A stretch of 64,000 bases of DNA from positions 115,876,219 to 115,940,218 of the forward strand of contig CM056577.1 in NCBI GenBank assembly GCA_029721435.1, read 5' to 3'. A model generated the notes under the pieces. That model was not told the DNA's origin, searched no databases, and was given only the letters and a program-made list of their open reading frames with translations. Source of the DNA: Gymnothorax reevesii (lineage: Eukaryota > Chordata > Actinopteri > Anguilliformes > Muraenidae). Positions 23,831-34,700 of this stretch are shown here, piece after piece. Positions within the stretch are counted from its first letter, which is position 1; each line of letters begins with the position of its first letter. The translations under genes were made by a program, and so were the position numbers.

Positions 23831-24041
23831 TTTTACAGAAACCTCAAACTCAACATTATCAGGTGTTTTCATTAATAACCCATACCTGTCAACTCTCACG
23901 CATTCGGTGTGAGTTTAACCCCTTACCACTCCGGTAAAATTTTCCTAAAATGCCTATAAAGGACGTGCTCAAGGTAAAATGAAATCTTTTCTTGTTTTTA
24001 ACTTCTCTGATGGGCCCGTATACGGGCTGTCTGAGTGTTAA

Positions 24042-24635
24042 GGGGTGATCTGGGGTTAAATGAAAAATGACACCAGGAAACAACTCAGAATTAATCTAAA
24101 GAGGTATATGTAATAACCACCAAAAAAGATACAAGTTGGCATTTTTCTGTTCATGCGGTTTCCATAGTAACCGAGCAAGCTCATTAAATATGCTGAAAAC
24201 TTCTGGCACCAATTCCTCTTAAACTGAATTCTATCATAGTTATTCTTTCATCTTTTATTTCTTTTCCCAATTTATCCGTTTTGTGATTTTGGGGCATTTT
24301 ACTCAAATTTTGAAATTATTTTGCGCAGAATCTGATGAATATTCAAAGCATGTAACAGGCATTATTTCCCTATGTCATTGCATTTCTAATGCCTGCAGCC
24401 CAAATTTCATTGATTTTCAATGATAAAGTTATGGCAGCCACACGAGCAATGTGGAAAAAGTAATACCTTAGGATATCTATGGAAAATGCATTAAACCGCT
24501 TTGAAAAGTTGAGCTCAGTTTTTAATACTTGTAGCAATTAGTGATTATAAATGTGGGTTATTACAGAACATTTTTATTCAAAAAATTTTTTAGGAAAAAT
24601 AATCAAATTTTGTCCATTTAACCCCAGATCACCCC
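24042..24635. mobile_element. 594-bp miniature element, TTAA duplication
   Basis: Flanked on both sides by TTAA (24038-24041, 24636-24639). The first 21 bases, GGGGTGATCTGGGGTTAAAT plus G, are the exact complement of the last 21 (24615-24635). There is no coding frame of note. TTAA duplication is the hallmark of piggyBac and Kolobok elements, so this is a non-autonomous member of one of these. Confidence 0.85.
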
Positions 24636-25676
24636 TTAAGTGGCATATTTACGTTCCTCTGCCGTAGTCAGCAATTATTCAATCAACGCGTATGGAAGAG
24701 ATTCTCGCATGGAATTGCATAAAGACGATTCAGATGATCTTATTTAATTTAAATGATTGAAATGCATGCATTGCTTCCAATCCCTGAATAAAGAACAGCG
24801 TGAGAAGTTGTAATCTGTATGCATTACAAATGAAAACTGGCCACATCTGATAATGTTGAGTAATTGGACTTTCTGTAAAGGTAATTTAAATGAATGACTG
24901 AAAACAGATTGTGACAAATCATTCATTTTAAGGGATTGTTTTGAGCCTCCCCTATCGCCAGTTCACCAGCCGATATATATGCATCCTTCTACATCCATTT
25001 TTGAATTTAAAACAGGTGATGACTAGCTTATTAAGCATACAAATGGGTATAATGGTTTCAGAAAAATCTTGTCCTCATTGTGGCCCAGACAGACCACAAT
25101 CTAATCTTCCCCGTCCCGCTCATGGCAGGGGATAATGATGAGCAATTTCCTCAGTAAGGAAGGCCACTTTTGGCAGGTTTAAATTTTGTTATTCCCCAAG
25201 TAACATGAAGCCATTGATTTGCTGCGCACATGTAGGCCTTGGGATGAACTGACAGTAAGACTCAGGTTTCCCAGGGAGTTATATGGGTGGTATACTCCAG
25301 TTTAAATGCATTCTGTTCTGTGAGAACTACACCTGTAAGCATCATGTCTGCTTTGAATTTATTGAGACTGATTGCACTTAGTGTTCAATGCTTTTCAAAT
25401 GTTAACCCACTACGTGAACCTGAGGTCTCGCTTCCTCTGATGTTGAATCGAAGGTCCATTTTCGGGCATCAAGCTCCAATGTGCAAGTCAGTTCTCTCGA
25501 TCCTGTAAGCGGACATGTCCATTTTTGAAACAAGTGATTAGGCTGGTTCTTTAAGTCCATCTCAAATTAGTTCCCACTTGAGATGATGGCAAAACAAAAC
25601 GATCAGGTTGACTATGCAAAAAAAAAAAAAAAACCATCCTCAGCAGTCTGGCACCTTTTGCAGCATACAGGTGAGG

Positions 25677-26045
25677 TCATTTCTTATATTTGCCATACTC
25701 TGACCTGCCGACCATCTTCCCGCCGAAATTTCGGACTCGACTTATCATCTTCAACTGAGCTTCGATTGTGCTCATGATGTCCACGTCGTCTGGAATATGG
25801 ACGTATCTGACGTTTCGGCCTGTGATGAACAGGTCAGCCAACTTGCTCATCTGCCCACGTCGGTCCCTGTACAACACATCCTCCAAACGGATGTTCATGA
25901 AGGCATCAACGTTGACCACACGTCCTCGGGCAATGCTCTCGTCGCGTAGGTCCACAGTGGTCACCTGGCCGCGGAGACCCTGCAGAAGAATGACCAGGCT
26001 GTTCTCGGCGATGGTGCGCTCGCGGACCGAGTGCGCCACCTCCAT
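25677..26045 (-). CDS. lsm10: lsm10, U7 snRNP Sm-like protein LSm10
   Basis: Sm-like subunit specific to the U7 snRNP, where with LSm11 it replaces SmD1/SmD2 in the heptameric ring; the particle cuts the 3' ends of replication-dependent histone pre-mRNAs in the nucleus. The 122-residue frame is a single coding exon. The Sm1 motif spans about 17-55 ([21 protein letters not shown]) and the Sm2 motif about 73-85 ([13 protein letters not shown]). HSVRERTI at the N terminus and RVRNFGGK near the C terminus fit LSm10, which is about 123 residues in human. The ATG at 26045 is supported by this N-terminal match. Just upstream, TTTTCCCGTAG reads as an acceptor, so a non-coding first exon is likely. 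It faces thrap3 tail to tail. Confidence 0.95.
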   Translation of the reverse strand: MEVAHSVRERTIAENSLVILLQGLRGQVTTVDLRDESIARGRVVNVDAFMNIRLEDVLYRDRRGQMSKLADLFITGRNVRYVHIPDDVDIMSTIEAQLKMISRVRNFGGKMVGRSEYGKYKK

Positions 26046-26179
26046 ACTTCTACGGGAAAATAGCTTGATGTGAGCAGAAATGCACCAGACAAACCACTTT
26101 CACCAATTCCACAGTGTATCCTTTACTGGATCTCCGAATATGCAAAACGCAAAACATTACTCAGCTTCGACATTGGTTC

Positions 26180-26530
26180 ACTAACCGATAACATAGCAGC
26201 TAAAGCGACAGCTCTGACATTTGTTCGCTCGCGGTTAACAGCAGCGAACACTGGTTAACCTTGCAAACCTGGAAGTGAAAAGCATGTTCCGGAAATAATA
26301 TACTTTACGAACATACACAGATAGCTAACGGTGAAAACAGATTACTGCTGCAATCAAGCAAGTCAACCCTAAGAGCGCGAAGTAGGTTGCTAACGTTAGG
26401 GAACAGTTCCAAGTCATGGATATTTCGTTTGCGGTGACATGTTACTTTTAACGGGTGCTCGCTAGCCAAGCAAAACTAACCATCCTTTTACATTTTAAGA
26501 AAACGCACCTTAATACTCGTCCAAACTCAG
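26180..26530 (-). promoter_or_regulatory. Presumed lsm10 upstream region
   Basis: Moderately CpG-containing DNA just upstream of the lsm10 acceptor, with ETS-like words (GGAAGTGAAA near 26271, TTCCGGAA near 26287). The first non-coding exon and start site probably lie here, before the Tc1 element at 26776. Confidence 0.35.
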
Positions 26531-26775
26531 AAGCTTATGTCTCTAACAATTTCTCTGGTGTTAGAACTGCAGAAACTATGTTGGTTGCAGTCACGGCAGG
26601 CTATTAGAGATGCAAAGTTAATGTCGCTGAATGATGACGTAAAGTCACTTGTAATACACGTCTGAAATGCCCCTACAGCGCAGGTCTTGATACTCAGGTG
26701 CGATTTTTTTGCTTGTATCCGAGTTTTTATGACCGGCATCTGCAATTAAATGTACTTTTAAAAGTGACCCATATA

Positions 26776-26977
26776 CAGGTGAAACTCAGAAAATTAGAAT
26801 ATCATGCAAAAGTTCATTTATTTAAGTAATTCAACTTAAAAGGTGAAATTAATATATTATGTAGACTCATAACATGCAAAGCAAGATATTTCAAGCCTTT
26901 ATTTGTTATATTTTTGATGATTATGGCTTACAGCTTTTAAAAACCCCAAAATCAAAATCTCAGAAAATTAGAATATT
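26776..26977 (+). repeat. Left terminal inverted repeat of the Tc1 element
   Basis: About 202 bp, starting CAGGTGAAACTCAGAAAATT. The outer and inner CAGAAAATTAGAATAT words are the presumed transposase binding direct repeats. Confidence 0.92.
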
Positions 26978-27102
26978 GTGAAAAGGTTCAATATTGTTGC
27001 TCAAAGTGTCGCACTCTAATCCGCTAATTAATCCAAAACACCTGCAAAGGGTTCCTGAGCCTTTAAAAGCTCTCTCAGTCTGGTTCAGTAGAGTTCACAA
27101 TC

Positions 27103-28107
27103 ATGGGGAAGACTGCTGACCTGACAGTTGTGCAGAAAGCCATCATTGACACCCTCCACAAGGAAGGAAAGCCTCAAAAGGTAATTGCAAAACAAGTTGG
27201 ATGTTCCCAGAGTGCTGTATCAAAGCACATTAATAGAAAGTTAAGTGGAAGGGAAAAGTGTGGACGGAAAAGGTGCACCAGCAGCAGGGGTGACTGCTGC
27301 CTAGAGAGGATCGTCAGGAAAAGGCCATTCAAAAGTGTGGGGGAGATTCACAAGGAGTGGACTGAGGCAGGTGTTAATGCATCAAAAGCCACCACACACA
27401 GACGGATCCTGGCCTTGGGCTTCAAATGCCGTTTTCCTCTGGTCAAGCTGCTCCTGAACAAAAAACAACGTCAAAAACGTCTTACCTGGGCTAAAGAAAA
27501 AAAGAACTGGTCTGTTGGTCAGTGGTCCAAAGTCCTGTTTTCTGATGAGAGCAAATTCTGCATCTCATTTGGAAACCAAGGTCCCAGAGTCTGGAGGAAG
27601 AAAGGAGAGGCTCACAATCCAAGATGCTTGAAGTCCAGTGTGAAGTTTCCACAGGCTGTGTTGATTTGGGGAGCCATGTCATCTGCTGGTGTTGGTCCAC
27701 TGTGCTTTGTCAAGGCCAGAGTCAACGCAGCCGGCTACCAGGAAATTTTAGAGCACTTCATGCTTCCTTCAGCAGACCAGCTTTATGGAGATGCAGATTT
27801 CATTTTCCAACAGGACTTGGCACCTGCCCACACTGCTAAAAGTACCAAAACCTGGTTCAATGACCATGGGATTACTGTGCTTGATTGGCCAGCAAACTCA
27901 CCTGACCTGAACCCCATCGACAATATAAGGGGCATTGCCAAGAGAAAGGTGAGAGACATGAGACCGAACAATGCAGAAGAGCTGAAGGCCTCTATTGAAG
28001 CATCCTGGTCTTCCATCACACCTCAGCAGTGCCACAGGCTGATAGCATCCATGCCACGCCGCATTGAGGCAGTAATTCATGCAAAAGGGGGCCCAACCAA
28101 GTACTAA
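27103..28107 (+). CDS. Tc1-type transposase, full length, DD34D
   Basis: DNA transposase of the Tc1/mariner (IS630) superfamily; cut-and-paste at TA sites. 334 residues, the usual length. Order: N-terminal paired-type helix-turn-helix (QKVIAKQVGCSQSAVSKHIN, about 25-44), basic GRKR hook (54-57), second HTH to about 110, then the DDE domain. Catalytic residues: D148 in FSDESKF, D238 in FQQDLAPAH and, exactly 34 residues on, D273 in NPIDNIRG. Tc1 proteins normally have Glu there (NPIENLWG), and R276 replaces the usual Trp. Mariner uses DD34D, so activity is not excluded, but both changes hit the most conserved block. It is preceded by TCACAATC and the ATG of MGKTADLT, the normal start. It lies upstream of lsm10 on the opposite strand. 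Confidence 0.93.
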   Translation: MGKTADLTVVQKAIIDTLHKEGKPQKVIAKQVGCSQSAVSKHINRKLSGREKCGRKRCTSSRGDCCLERIVRKRPFKSVGEIHKEWTEAGVNASKATTHRRILALGFKCRFPLVKLLLNKKQRQKRLTWAKEKKNWSVGQWSKVLFSDESKFCISFGNQGPRVWRKKGEAHNPRCLKSSVKFPQAVLIWGAMSSAGVGPLCFVKARVNAAGYQEILEHFMLPSADQLYGDADFIFQQDLAPAHTAKSTKTWFNDHGITVLDWPANSPDLNPIDNIRGIAKRKVRDMRPNNAEELKASIEASWSSITPQQCHRLIASMPRRIEAVIHAKGGPTKY

Positions 28108-28183
28108 GGACATATGAATGATTATACTTTTCAGATGGCTGACATTTCATTTATTTAAAATCCTTTTTTTATTGATTTCATGT

Positions 28184-28385
28184 AATATTCTAATTTTCTG
28201 AGATTTAGATTTTGGGGTTTTCATAAGCTGTAAGCCATAATCATCAAAATTATAACAAATAAAGGCTTGAAATATCTTGCTTTGCATGGTATGAGTCTAT
28301 ATAAAATATTAATTTCACCTTTTAAGTTGAATTACTTAAATAAATGAACTTTTGCATGATATTCTAATTTTCTGAGTTTCACCTG
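28184..28385 (-). repeat. Right terminal inverted repeat of the Tc1 element
   Basis: Complement of the left arm with only scattered differences, ending AATTTTCTGAGTTTCACCTG next to the TA target copy. Confidence 0.92.
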
Positions 28386-28387
28386 TA

Positions 28388-29265
28388 TGTGACACATATA
28401 GACTTGCTGAACGCTTTAGACAATCGGCATGCGTACACGAGGATTTGTTATCCGAAATGAAAATGAACAACCAGCCGGCACTTTACTTTCAATAGGTCAG
28501 CATTAGCTGGTGACACAGTTTTGTATTATCTGCATTTCTAGAAACCTCATTCCCGAATATATAGTTTATTTCAGAAATGAACACGGCTGCCGTAAATAAT
28601 GCATTTGGGATTTATGGTGCTTCATGGAATGGAAAATGCTGATTATTCGTCCCTACTTCGCTTTATGTCATCTAATGCCTACCTTTTCAATGGACACAAA
28701 CGAAACGGAAATAATTCAATTGCCTTCCGAGGCCAGTGAACTGTTGGACACATTTTAACGCGGAGAATGAGGGGAACCCTGATCGGCTCCGAGAGATGTT
28801 GACATCTGAGAGGATCGTGTTGCTGCAAACTTTGATCGGGATCTGAGAGAGAGTGTTTATGCCAGTTGTGCCCCAAAAACTATGGGTCATTATAAAGAGA
28901 TGAAGTATAAGATTATCACATTTTCAATTAGTTACGCGCGAATCGCATTTGACGGGATATCCGATTGAAATCCGATTTATTTCCACGTCAGAATGAGGAC
29001 GACTGATCTGAGAATTTCCGATCCCCTGTGCCTTTCCCACCTAGGTCTATGGCCCAATTGTACATTCATATCCGATCTGTGGCCTTCACAGGTGAATAAC
29101 TGTGATACGAAAGAAGACTATGTTTGAGGTGGGCGTGTGCTGACCTCTAATTTAAGCTATGCCCGCTTCTGTGATGGCTGGTGATTTCCTATATGGACTC
29201 TAGTTATTATAACAGTTACACTTGCCATGCTGTTTCACGGTCAGGTTATTAGACAGGAGACTCAA
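28388..29265. other. Spacer between Tc1 elements
   Basis: No gene recognised. Around 28930-29100 a segment repeats the words CGATT and ATCCGAT in both orientations, suggesting an old transposon end. Confidence 0.3.
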
Positions 29266-29269
29266 ACTG

Positions 29270-29951
29270 CGCTGAACAAAAATATAAACGCCCCATGTCA
29301 AATACTGATGCCACACGGAGTTAACAACTCAAAGAGAGCAGATGTTGAGTTTTACTAGTACGATAAGGATATTTCTCTTGATTTGTGTACCATTTTTATT
29401 CCATCTCTCTGTCAGTGAGCATTTGCTCAGTGATGCAGTGATTTTACTCGGCACATTGGTGTGGCATTTTCAGACGGTGATCAGACAGAATGAGCAGTAC
29501 CCAGACGCTCCTTATACTGGGGACAATAAAAGGCCTCCCCAAAATGTCAAATTTTGTCAGAAGTCATAATGCCTCAGATGTGTCAGGTCATGCGGGAACG
29601 TGCCATTCATCCCTGGATGAAGGGATGTCCACCAGAGCGGCCGCTGTGCAGCTGAATGTTAACTATCGGATGATAGGCCGTTTGAGAACTCGCTTGCGAC
29701 AGATGGGCAGTACTGCAAATCAACCAAATCCGTGTCGGCCACCTGTGGCCACACCAGCACAAGATCGCTACATCCGGCTCGTCCACCTGCGGGATGAGCT
29801 CAGATCAGCGACACGCACAGCGGATGAGACCGTTGGTCTGCACAACAGACGCATCACACCACAGACAGTCCGTAACCTCCTGCGAGAAGCCAACTTGCAT
29901 GCTCGGCGTCAACGCAAATTTGACATATGGCGTTTATATTTTTGTTCAGTG
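29270..29951 (+). mobile_element. Truncated Tc1-type element
   Basis: The left end CGCTGAACAAAAATATAAAC and the right end, inverted, (CACTGAACAAAAATATAAAC) match, with GCC and ATGTCAAAT following. TA is kept on the right (29952-29953). The element is 682 bp because the catalytic half of the transposase is deleted. Confidence 0.85.
29578..29925 (+). pseudogene. Tc1 transposase, DNA-binding half only
   Basis: An open frame encodes the two helix-turn-helix domains: GMSTRAAAVQLNVNYRMIGR and RITPQTVRNLLREANLHARR, with a PATPAQDRYIRL-like link between them. It then runs straight into the right terminal repeat, so no D, D or E catalytic residue remains. Confidence 0.75.
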
Positions 29952-30303
29952 TATTTTCACGCATTCCAAGCACGTTTGTATCATTCTGTCGAAGATGCAA
30001 AGTTGCGACACAGTAAATGTGTGCAAACACTAATCTTTAAAGGTATCCTTCGCTGTAGATTTAGGACTGAAAATGATAAAATCAGAGAAAAAGACAGCGG
30101 GTTCATCAACCAGGGTAGAGTATTTATACAATGCATTATGATACAAATCATGTAACAGAAGTCAAGATGAATCACTGTCCTAGTAAAAATTCTTTGGAAG
30201 GTTTTCTTAAAAAATAGATAATTGACTGATATGACAGTATAGCATCTGAAATATACTACAAGCAGCAGGACATGTCTCTGTCAATACAAATATACATACT
30301 GTA

Positions 30304-31509
30304 CACACTGACTGAGCACTTTATTAGAAACACGTGTACCTGTTTATTCTCATAGTCATCCAATTAGCCAATCATGAGGCAACAGTGCAATGGATAAGAT
30401 TATGCAGAGAGGCCAGAGGCTTATAATATTATACTAGCCAAGAGCTAATATTCAAAACAAATATCAGAATCTGGGATTAAAAAATGCAATCACAGTGACT
30501 TTGACCGTGGCGTGGACTTCAGTGCCAGACAGCACTTTCAGAAGTACTCAAACCAGCCTGATCTCCTGGGATTCTCATGCAAGCAATTCTTAGACGTTAA
30601 ACAGAATGGTGCGAAAAGCAAAAAAAGATCCAGTCAGTAGTACCTCTGTAGACAGACGCCAAATTGATGAGAGTAGTAAAAGGAGAATGGCTTTGATTTC
30701 ACACAAAGGTGACGGTAACTCCAAAAGCCAGGCTTTAAAACAAAAGTAAGCAGCAAATCATCTCAGAATGCTCAGCACGTGAAAACTGGAGGTGGATGGG
30801 ATTCAGCAACAGGTGACCACTTTGAGTACGATTTCGGTCATCCAGGAACAGACCTCTGAGGCTGCAGTGGGCACAAATTTACCAAAAGCGCACAGTTGTC
30901 GAAACCTGTCCTGACAAATCTCGATTTCTGCTGCCACACGGGGAGGTACGGTCGGGTCGGGTCGTACTTTGAGGTAAACAGCATGAATCCACGGACCCTC
31001 CAACCTTGTGTGTACAGTTCAGGCTGGTAGTGGTGGTGGTGTAATGGAGCAGGAAATTTTTCCTTCGCACACTTTGGGCCACTTCCTATAAATCACAATT
31101 TGAATGCAGTCAGCATATGAGCATTGTTGCTGACCATGTCAATGACTTCTTGCGCACAAATTACCCATCCATCCTGCGCAATAGAGCACCATGTCTCAAA
31201 GCAAAAGACATCTCAAACTATTTTAATGAGCACGAAAATGAGTTCAGTCTACTTCAGTGGTCTCCCCAATTGCCAGATCCGAATCCAGTAGAGCACCTTA
31301 GGGATGTGGTAGAACTAGAGATTCACAACATAAATGTGCAGCTGATAAATCTACAGAATTTATGTCAACAAGGACGAGAATCAATGACGAAAAAGGCATG
31401 CTGCATGCATTGTGAGACCCATGCCACAAAAAAACAATGCTGTCCTGAGTGCAAAGAGAGGCCTAACCCAGTATAGGCATGGTGTGTCCAATGAAGTACT
31501 CAGTAAGGG
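30304..31509 (+). mobile_element. Decayed Tc1-type element near oscp1 3' end
   Basis: The left end CACTGACTGAGCACTTTATT and an approximate inverted counterpart near 31485-31509 (GAAGTACTCAGTAAGG) bracket 1.2 kb. The body contains worn transposase text. It ends about 170 bp from the oscp1 stop codon and may lie in or near its 3' UTR. Confidence 0.7.
31117..31476 (+). pseudogene. Tc1 transposase C-terminal remnant
   Basis: The open frame contains FSLLQWSPQLPDPNPVEHLR, a worn form of the Tc1 W(P)..SPDLNPIEHLWD block, followed by the helical tail NLQNLCQQGRESM. Upstream parts are in other frames. Not functional. Confidence 0.75.
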
Positions 31510-31675
31510 TAGGTGCGACACATTGAATTGACGTGTACATATTCATTTATCAATTCAAACGAATGTGCTAACAGGGCTGCAGCATAGCGGCAGCAGGGTG
31601 AATACAGCATACTGCGATGAAGTTCGTTGCATAGACATAAGAAAATTGTGAAGCTGTGCGCTAAAGCTTTCTCCA

Positions 31676-31795
31676 TCACAGCCCATCCATCATGGCTAGA
31701 AGCTCCTCCCCTTTACTGCTGGGGTGCTGCGTGGGCTCCGCCTCCCTAGAGAACTCTCCCATGATCCGAGCCAGTTCCTCATTGGACTGCTGGTC
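31676..31795 (-). CDS. oscp1: oscp1 final coding exon
   Basis: Acceptor TTCTTCAG. Encodes DQQSNEELARIMGEF, a short variable linker and GEELLAMMDGL, then TGA. The DQQ...ELARIMGEF and LLAMMD words match the family C terminus. Confidence 0.93.
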   Translation of the reverse strand, partial: DQQSNEELARIMGEFSREAEPTQHPSSKGEELLAMMDGL

Positions 31796-34700
31796 CTGAA
31801 GAAATAAATTTAATTGGCCAATTAACTGCATATGTCACAGACAAAATCAATAGAACTGATGAAAGAGCTCCCATATCATGTCCTAGCTACCACTGTCCAG
31901 GTTTCACAGCAGCAGAATATCGTTATTTCAAGCAATACAACCAAACTACAAACATTAATTTATGATAAGCTGACAGGACCTGCACCGAAAGAAAATTGGG
32001 GTAATATCCTCAACAGTTAATTCTTATCCACAGTAATCACTTAATGTACAGTAATAAAGAACATCCAGGTACAGATGTTGGGTTTTATGCAAACATAGTA
32101 TCCCAAAGTTTGTCATTCGCTAATTACATGAGCAAAGGACTTGAAGAACGTCAGTCTGTGCATGAGAACCTCATATCTGACAAGTTTTTTGTTCCTCATC
32201 CATGTGGACTATCAGTAACAACATTAATGTTGAACAACAGAAGCCATTTCGTGGAGAAAACCTCATGTCCTACCTGTATTGCGTGGATATTCACAACTTC
32301 ATAGGACAGCTCATCAGGTCTAGACAAGAAGGCCTCCCTGCAGAGGAATAAAGAGTGACATGGTCACACAGTAATTGTGTGGTCTCTAAAAAACCATCCC
32401 CTGAAGTGAAGTGTGAGTACAGTGAGACCCGTAGAGAAGGCAAACCAGTTCACAGTAAACCGTAGCTCATATGGACACAGAAACTCTCTCACAGGCAGAA
32501 ACAAAATGGTGGCTGATGAGGGACTCACTTTTCCTCCTCGTCTGTGGAAAACAGATTGACCCTGAACCTGAAACCAGAGTGAGCGGGACTCTGAATGTCC
32601 AAATGCCCCATCAGTCTGGACAGCAGGTTGAGCTCCTCTTTAGCCAGAGGGTTGGGCGCTAAATTCGTCTGGTGAGGAGACAGACAGGACACGAGAGAAT
32701 TGGATTCAGTCGTGTCCGCTTACTCAGAGTGCTCGGATCAATCAATACCCTTTGAGTTGAAAATAAAATCTATAGTTCAGGACATGGCTATTCATCGTAA
32801 ATACATGCACCCACATATACAAGAACACGTTTATGTAATTACATGTACAATGCTTCGCATAAGTTTTAGGAATATTTAAAACAATTCTGAGAGGCAAAGT
32901 TGCTTCAAAAATTTATTTAAAGATAAGTTTCTGAATTTTGAAAATACAAATGATAAAAATCTGTGAACTGTTCAAAACTAAAGCAGATCCATATTTGCTG
33001 TGACTACCCTTTGCCGAAAAATTAGGGACACCATTCTGCAATTTTGTAGCTTCATAAGGTAATTGGCTGTTTGGTTGTTCCAAGCATATCGAAGAACTTG
33101 CCACTGTTCCTCTGCAGACTCAGTCTCACCCTAGTCTGTTTCTCCAAGCAACCTCAGACAGCCTTGATGATGTTGAGATCAGGGCTCTGTCAAGGCTATA
33201 TTATCTGTATCAACTGTTTCTTGAAATAGAGACACTTCTTGGATGTTTGGTTTTTCTCTTTTTAATTAACATCTGGTGTCTCAAATGTGCTTTGCATTAA
33301 TGAGGAAAATGAAAAATTAACATTCATGACCAAATTTAAATAAATTAAAAAAAAATCTAGGGTGCCTAAAACTTTTGCACAGTGCCGAATATCATTATGC
33401 ACTATTAACTCAGACATACAAACCCCAATTCTACCTCGGCTTGTTGGGCAGAGCGCTTGGACTTTGCTGAGAGGTGCGTCTCCACAGGCCGGCTAACGCA
33501 GTACCTACAAAGCAGGATGCATTGAATGGTGAAGTGGAGTATTAGATTTAGGGTAGATCCATCTCCAGATTCTGACCAAAGGCCATGTAAATCTGAACGC
33601 CACACGTACATGTTTGTGCCCAGCGTCGTTATTCTGTCTCCGAACATGTCAAAGGAGCCCTCGCGTACTGCACTGGAGTAGCTTCCAACAGCCGGAAACC
33701 GAATCCGCTTCACTTCCCTACCCCCAGCACCAAATACCCTGGGACAGGGGTGAGAGGTCACAGGTCAGACAGAGAAAAATAGGACCTTCATAATGAACCA
33801 ATTCCAATTCCCAATTTTTCAGCTCCTTTCTTTCCTAATCCTTACGCCCACCCTGGAAACTGATCATCACCCAGTTTCAACAAGGTGACTCCAATTGGAT
33901 AAATCTGCCTTCATGAAGGTAAGAAATAGTCGAATTGAACTTTCCAAGGATATCTTGTGCTAGGAAACCTGAGCGTGCCATTTGTCTGAGTATTTTTTCA
34001 GCAAGTGTGATGCATAAACGATCGACCCAATGGGTTTTAGCCAGTCAGGCCCCTAGAGTACCTGATTAAGCCAGGAACCTCAGTCCCACAGGGAACCGGC
34101 CCTGCGGCAGGGAGGGCGAAGCGACCGTTGGAGTTCTGCACTTTGTCCTTGAGGAAAAGGGACACCTGAGAAGGAATAGTTTTGCACAAAATGCCTCGGT
34201 TTTGAGTCACTGTGTTGACTGTAAAGTCTGATGAAGAGATTTCATTGGTTTATAGTGCACTCTCACCCTGATATGCAGGTCCTGCAGGAAGAGAAGCAGC
34301 GTTTGTCTGATCAGCTGAAGCTCTCCTGCTAACAGCGGCATGTATATCTGTGGAGGAAAAGAGATTAATGAATTCAACCGTGTGCGGAGTAAGTTTTTTA
34401 AAATTACATCCCCACCCAAAGGGGGAGGGGTGCCGTTTTCAGTGGTATTGCTTTGTCTGTTGGTGCAACTGTCAGCAGTTTATTTTTAAAAAAGTTGTAT
34501 GAAATTACCCTAAATTTTCAGGAAAGGCGTGCAACTCTCCAGGGATCAACTCATTAAATTTTGGACCTTACTGGGTGGAAGTTATGGTCAAGGTCGCCAA
34601 GAAACCGAACATTGTTAAAACGTCAAAAACGTTTCCCTCAGGCAGGATATGCTGTGCCTGACACCACTTGTTATTTTCTTATTTTTCATAATTCCTTGTG

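Larger units (their letters stand above)
22342..25676. other. thrap3 3' end and thrap3-lsm10 gap
   Basis: The first several hundred bases are presumably thrap3 3' UTR; no clear AATAAA was found, and ATTAAA at about 23252 is weak. Further on are a repeat fragment (23600-23830) and the TTAA element at 24042-24635. On the minus strand AATAAA at 25358-25363 could end lsm10 transcripts. Confidence 0.4.
26776..28385 (+). mobile_element. Complete Tc1-type transposon, 1,610 bp
   Basis: TA at 26774-26775 and 28386-28387. Inverted repeats of about 202 bp (26776-26977 and 28184-28385) are near-identical. Within each arm the word CAGAAAATTAGAATAT occurs twice (near 26787 and 26961 on the left), the inverted-repeat/direct-repeat layout of Sleeping Beauty-like Tc1 elements where transposase binds both sites. 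One uninterrupted transposase frame sits inside. The near-identity of the arms and the open frame imply recent insertion. Confidence 0.95.
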
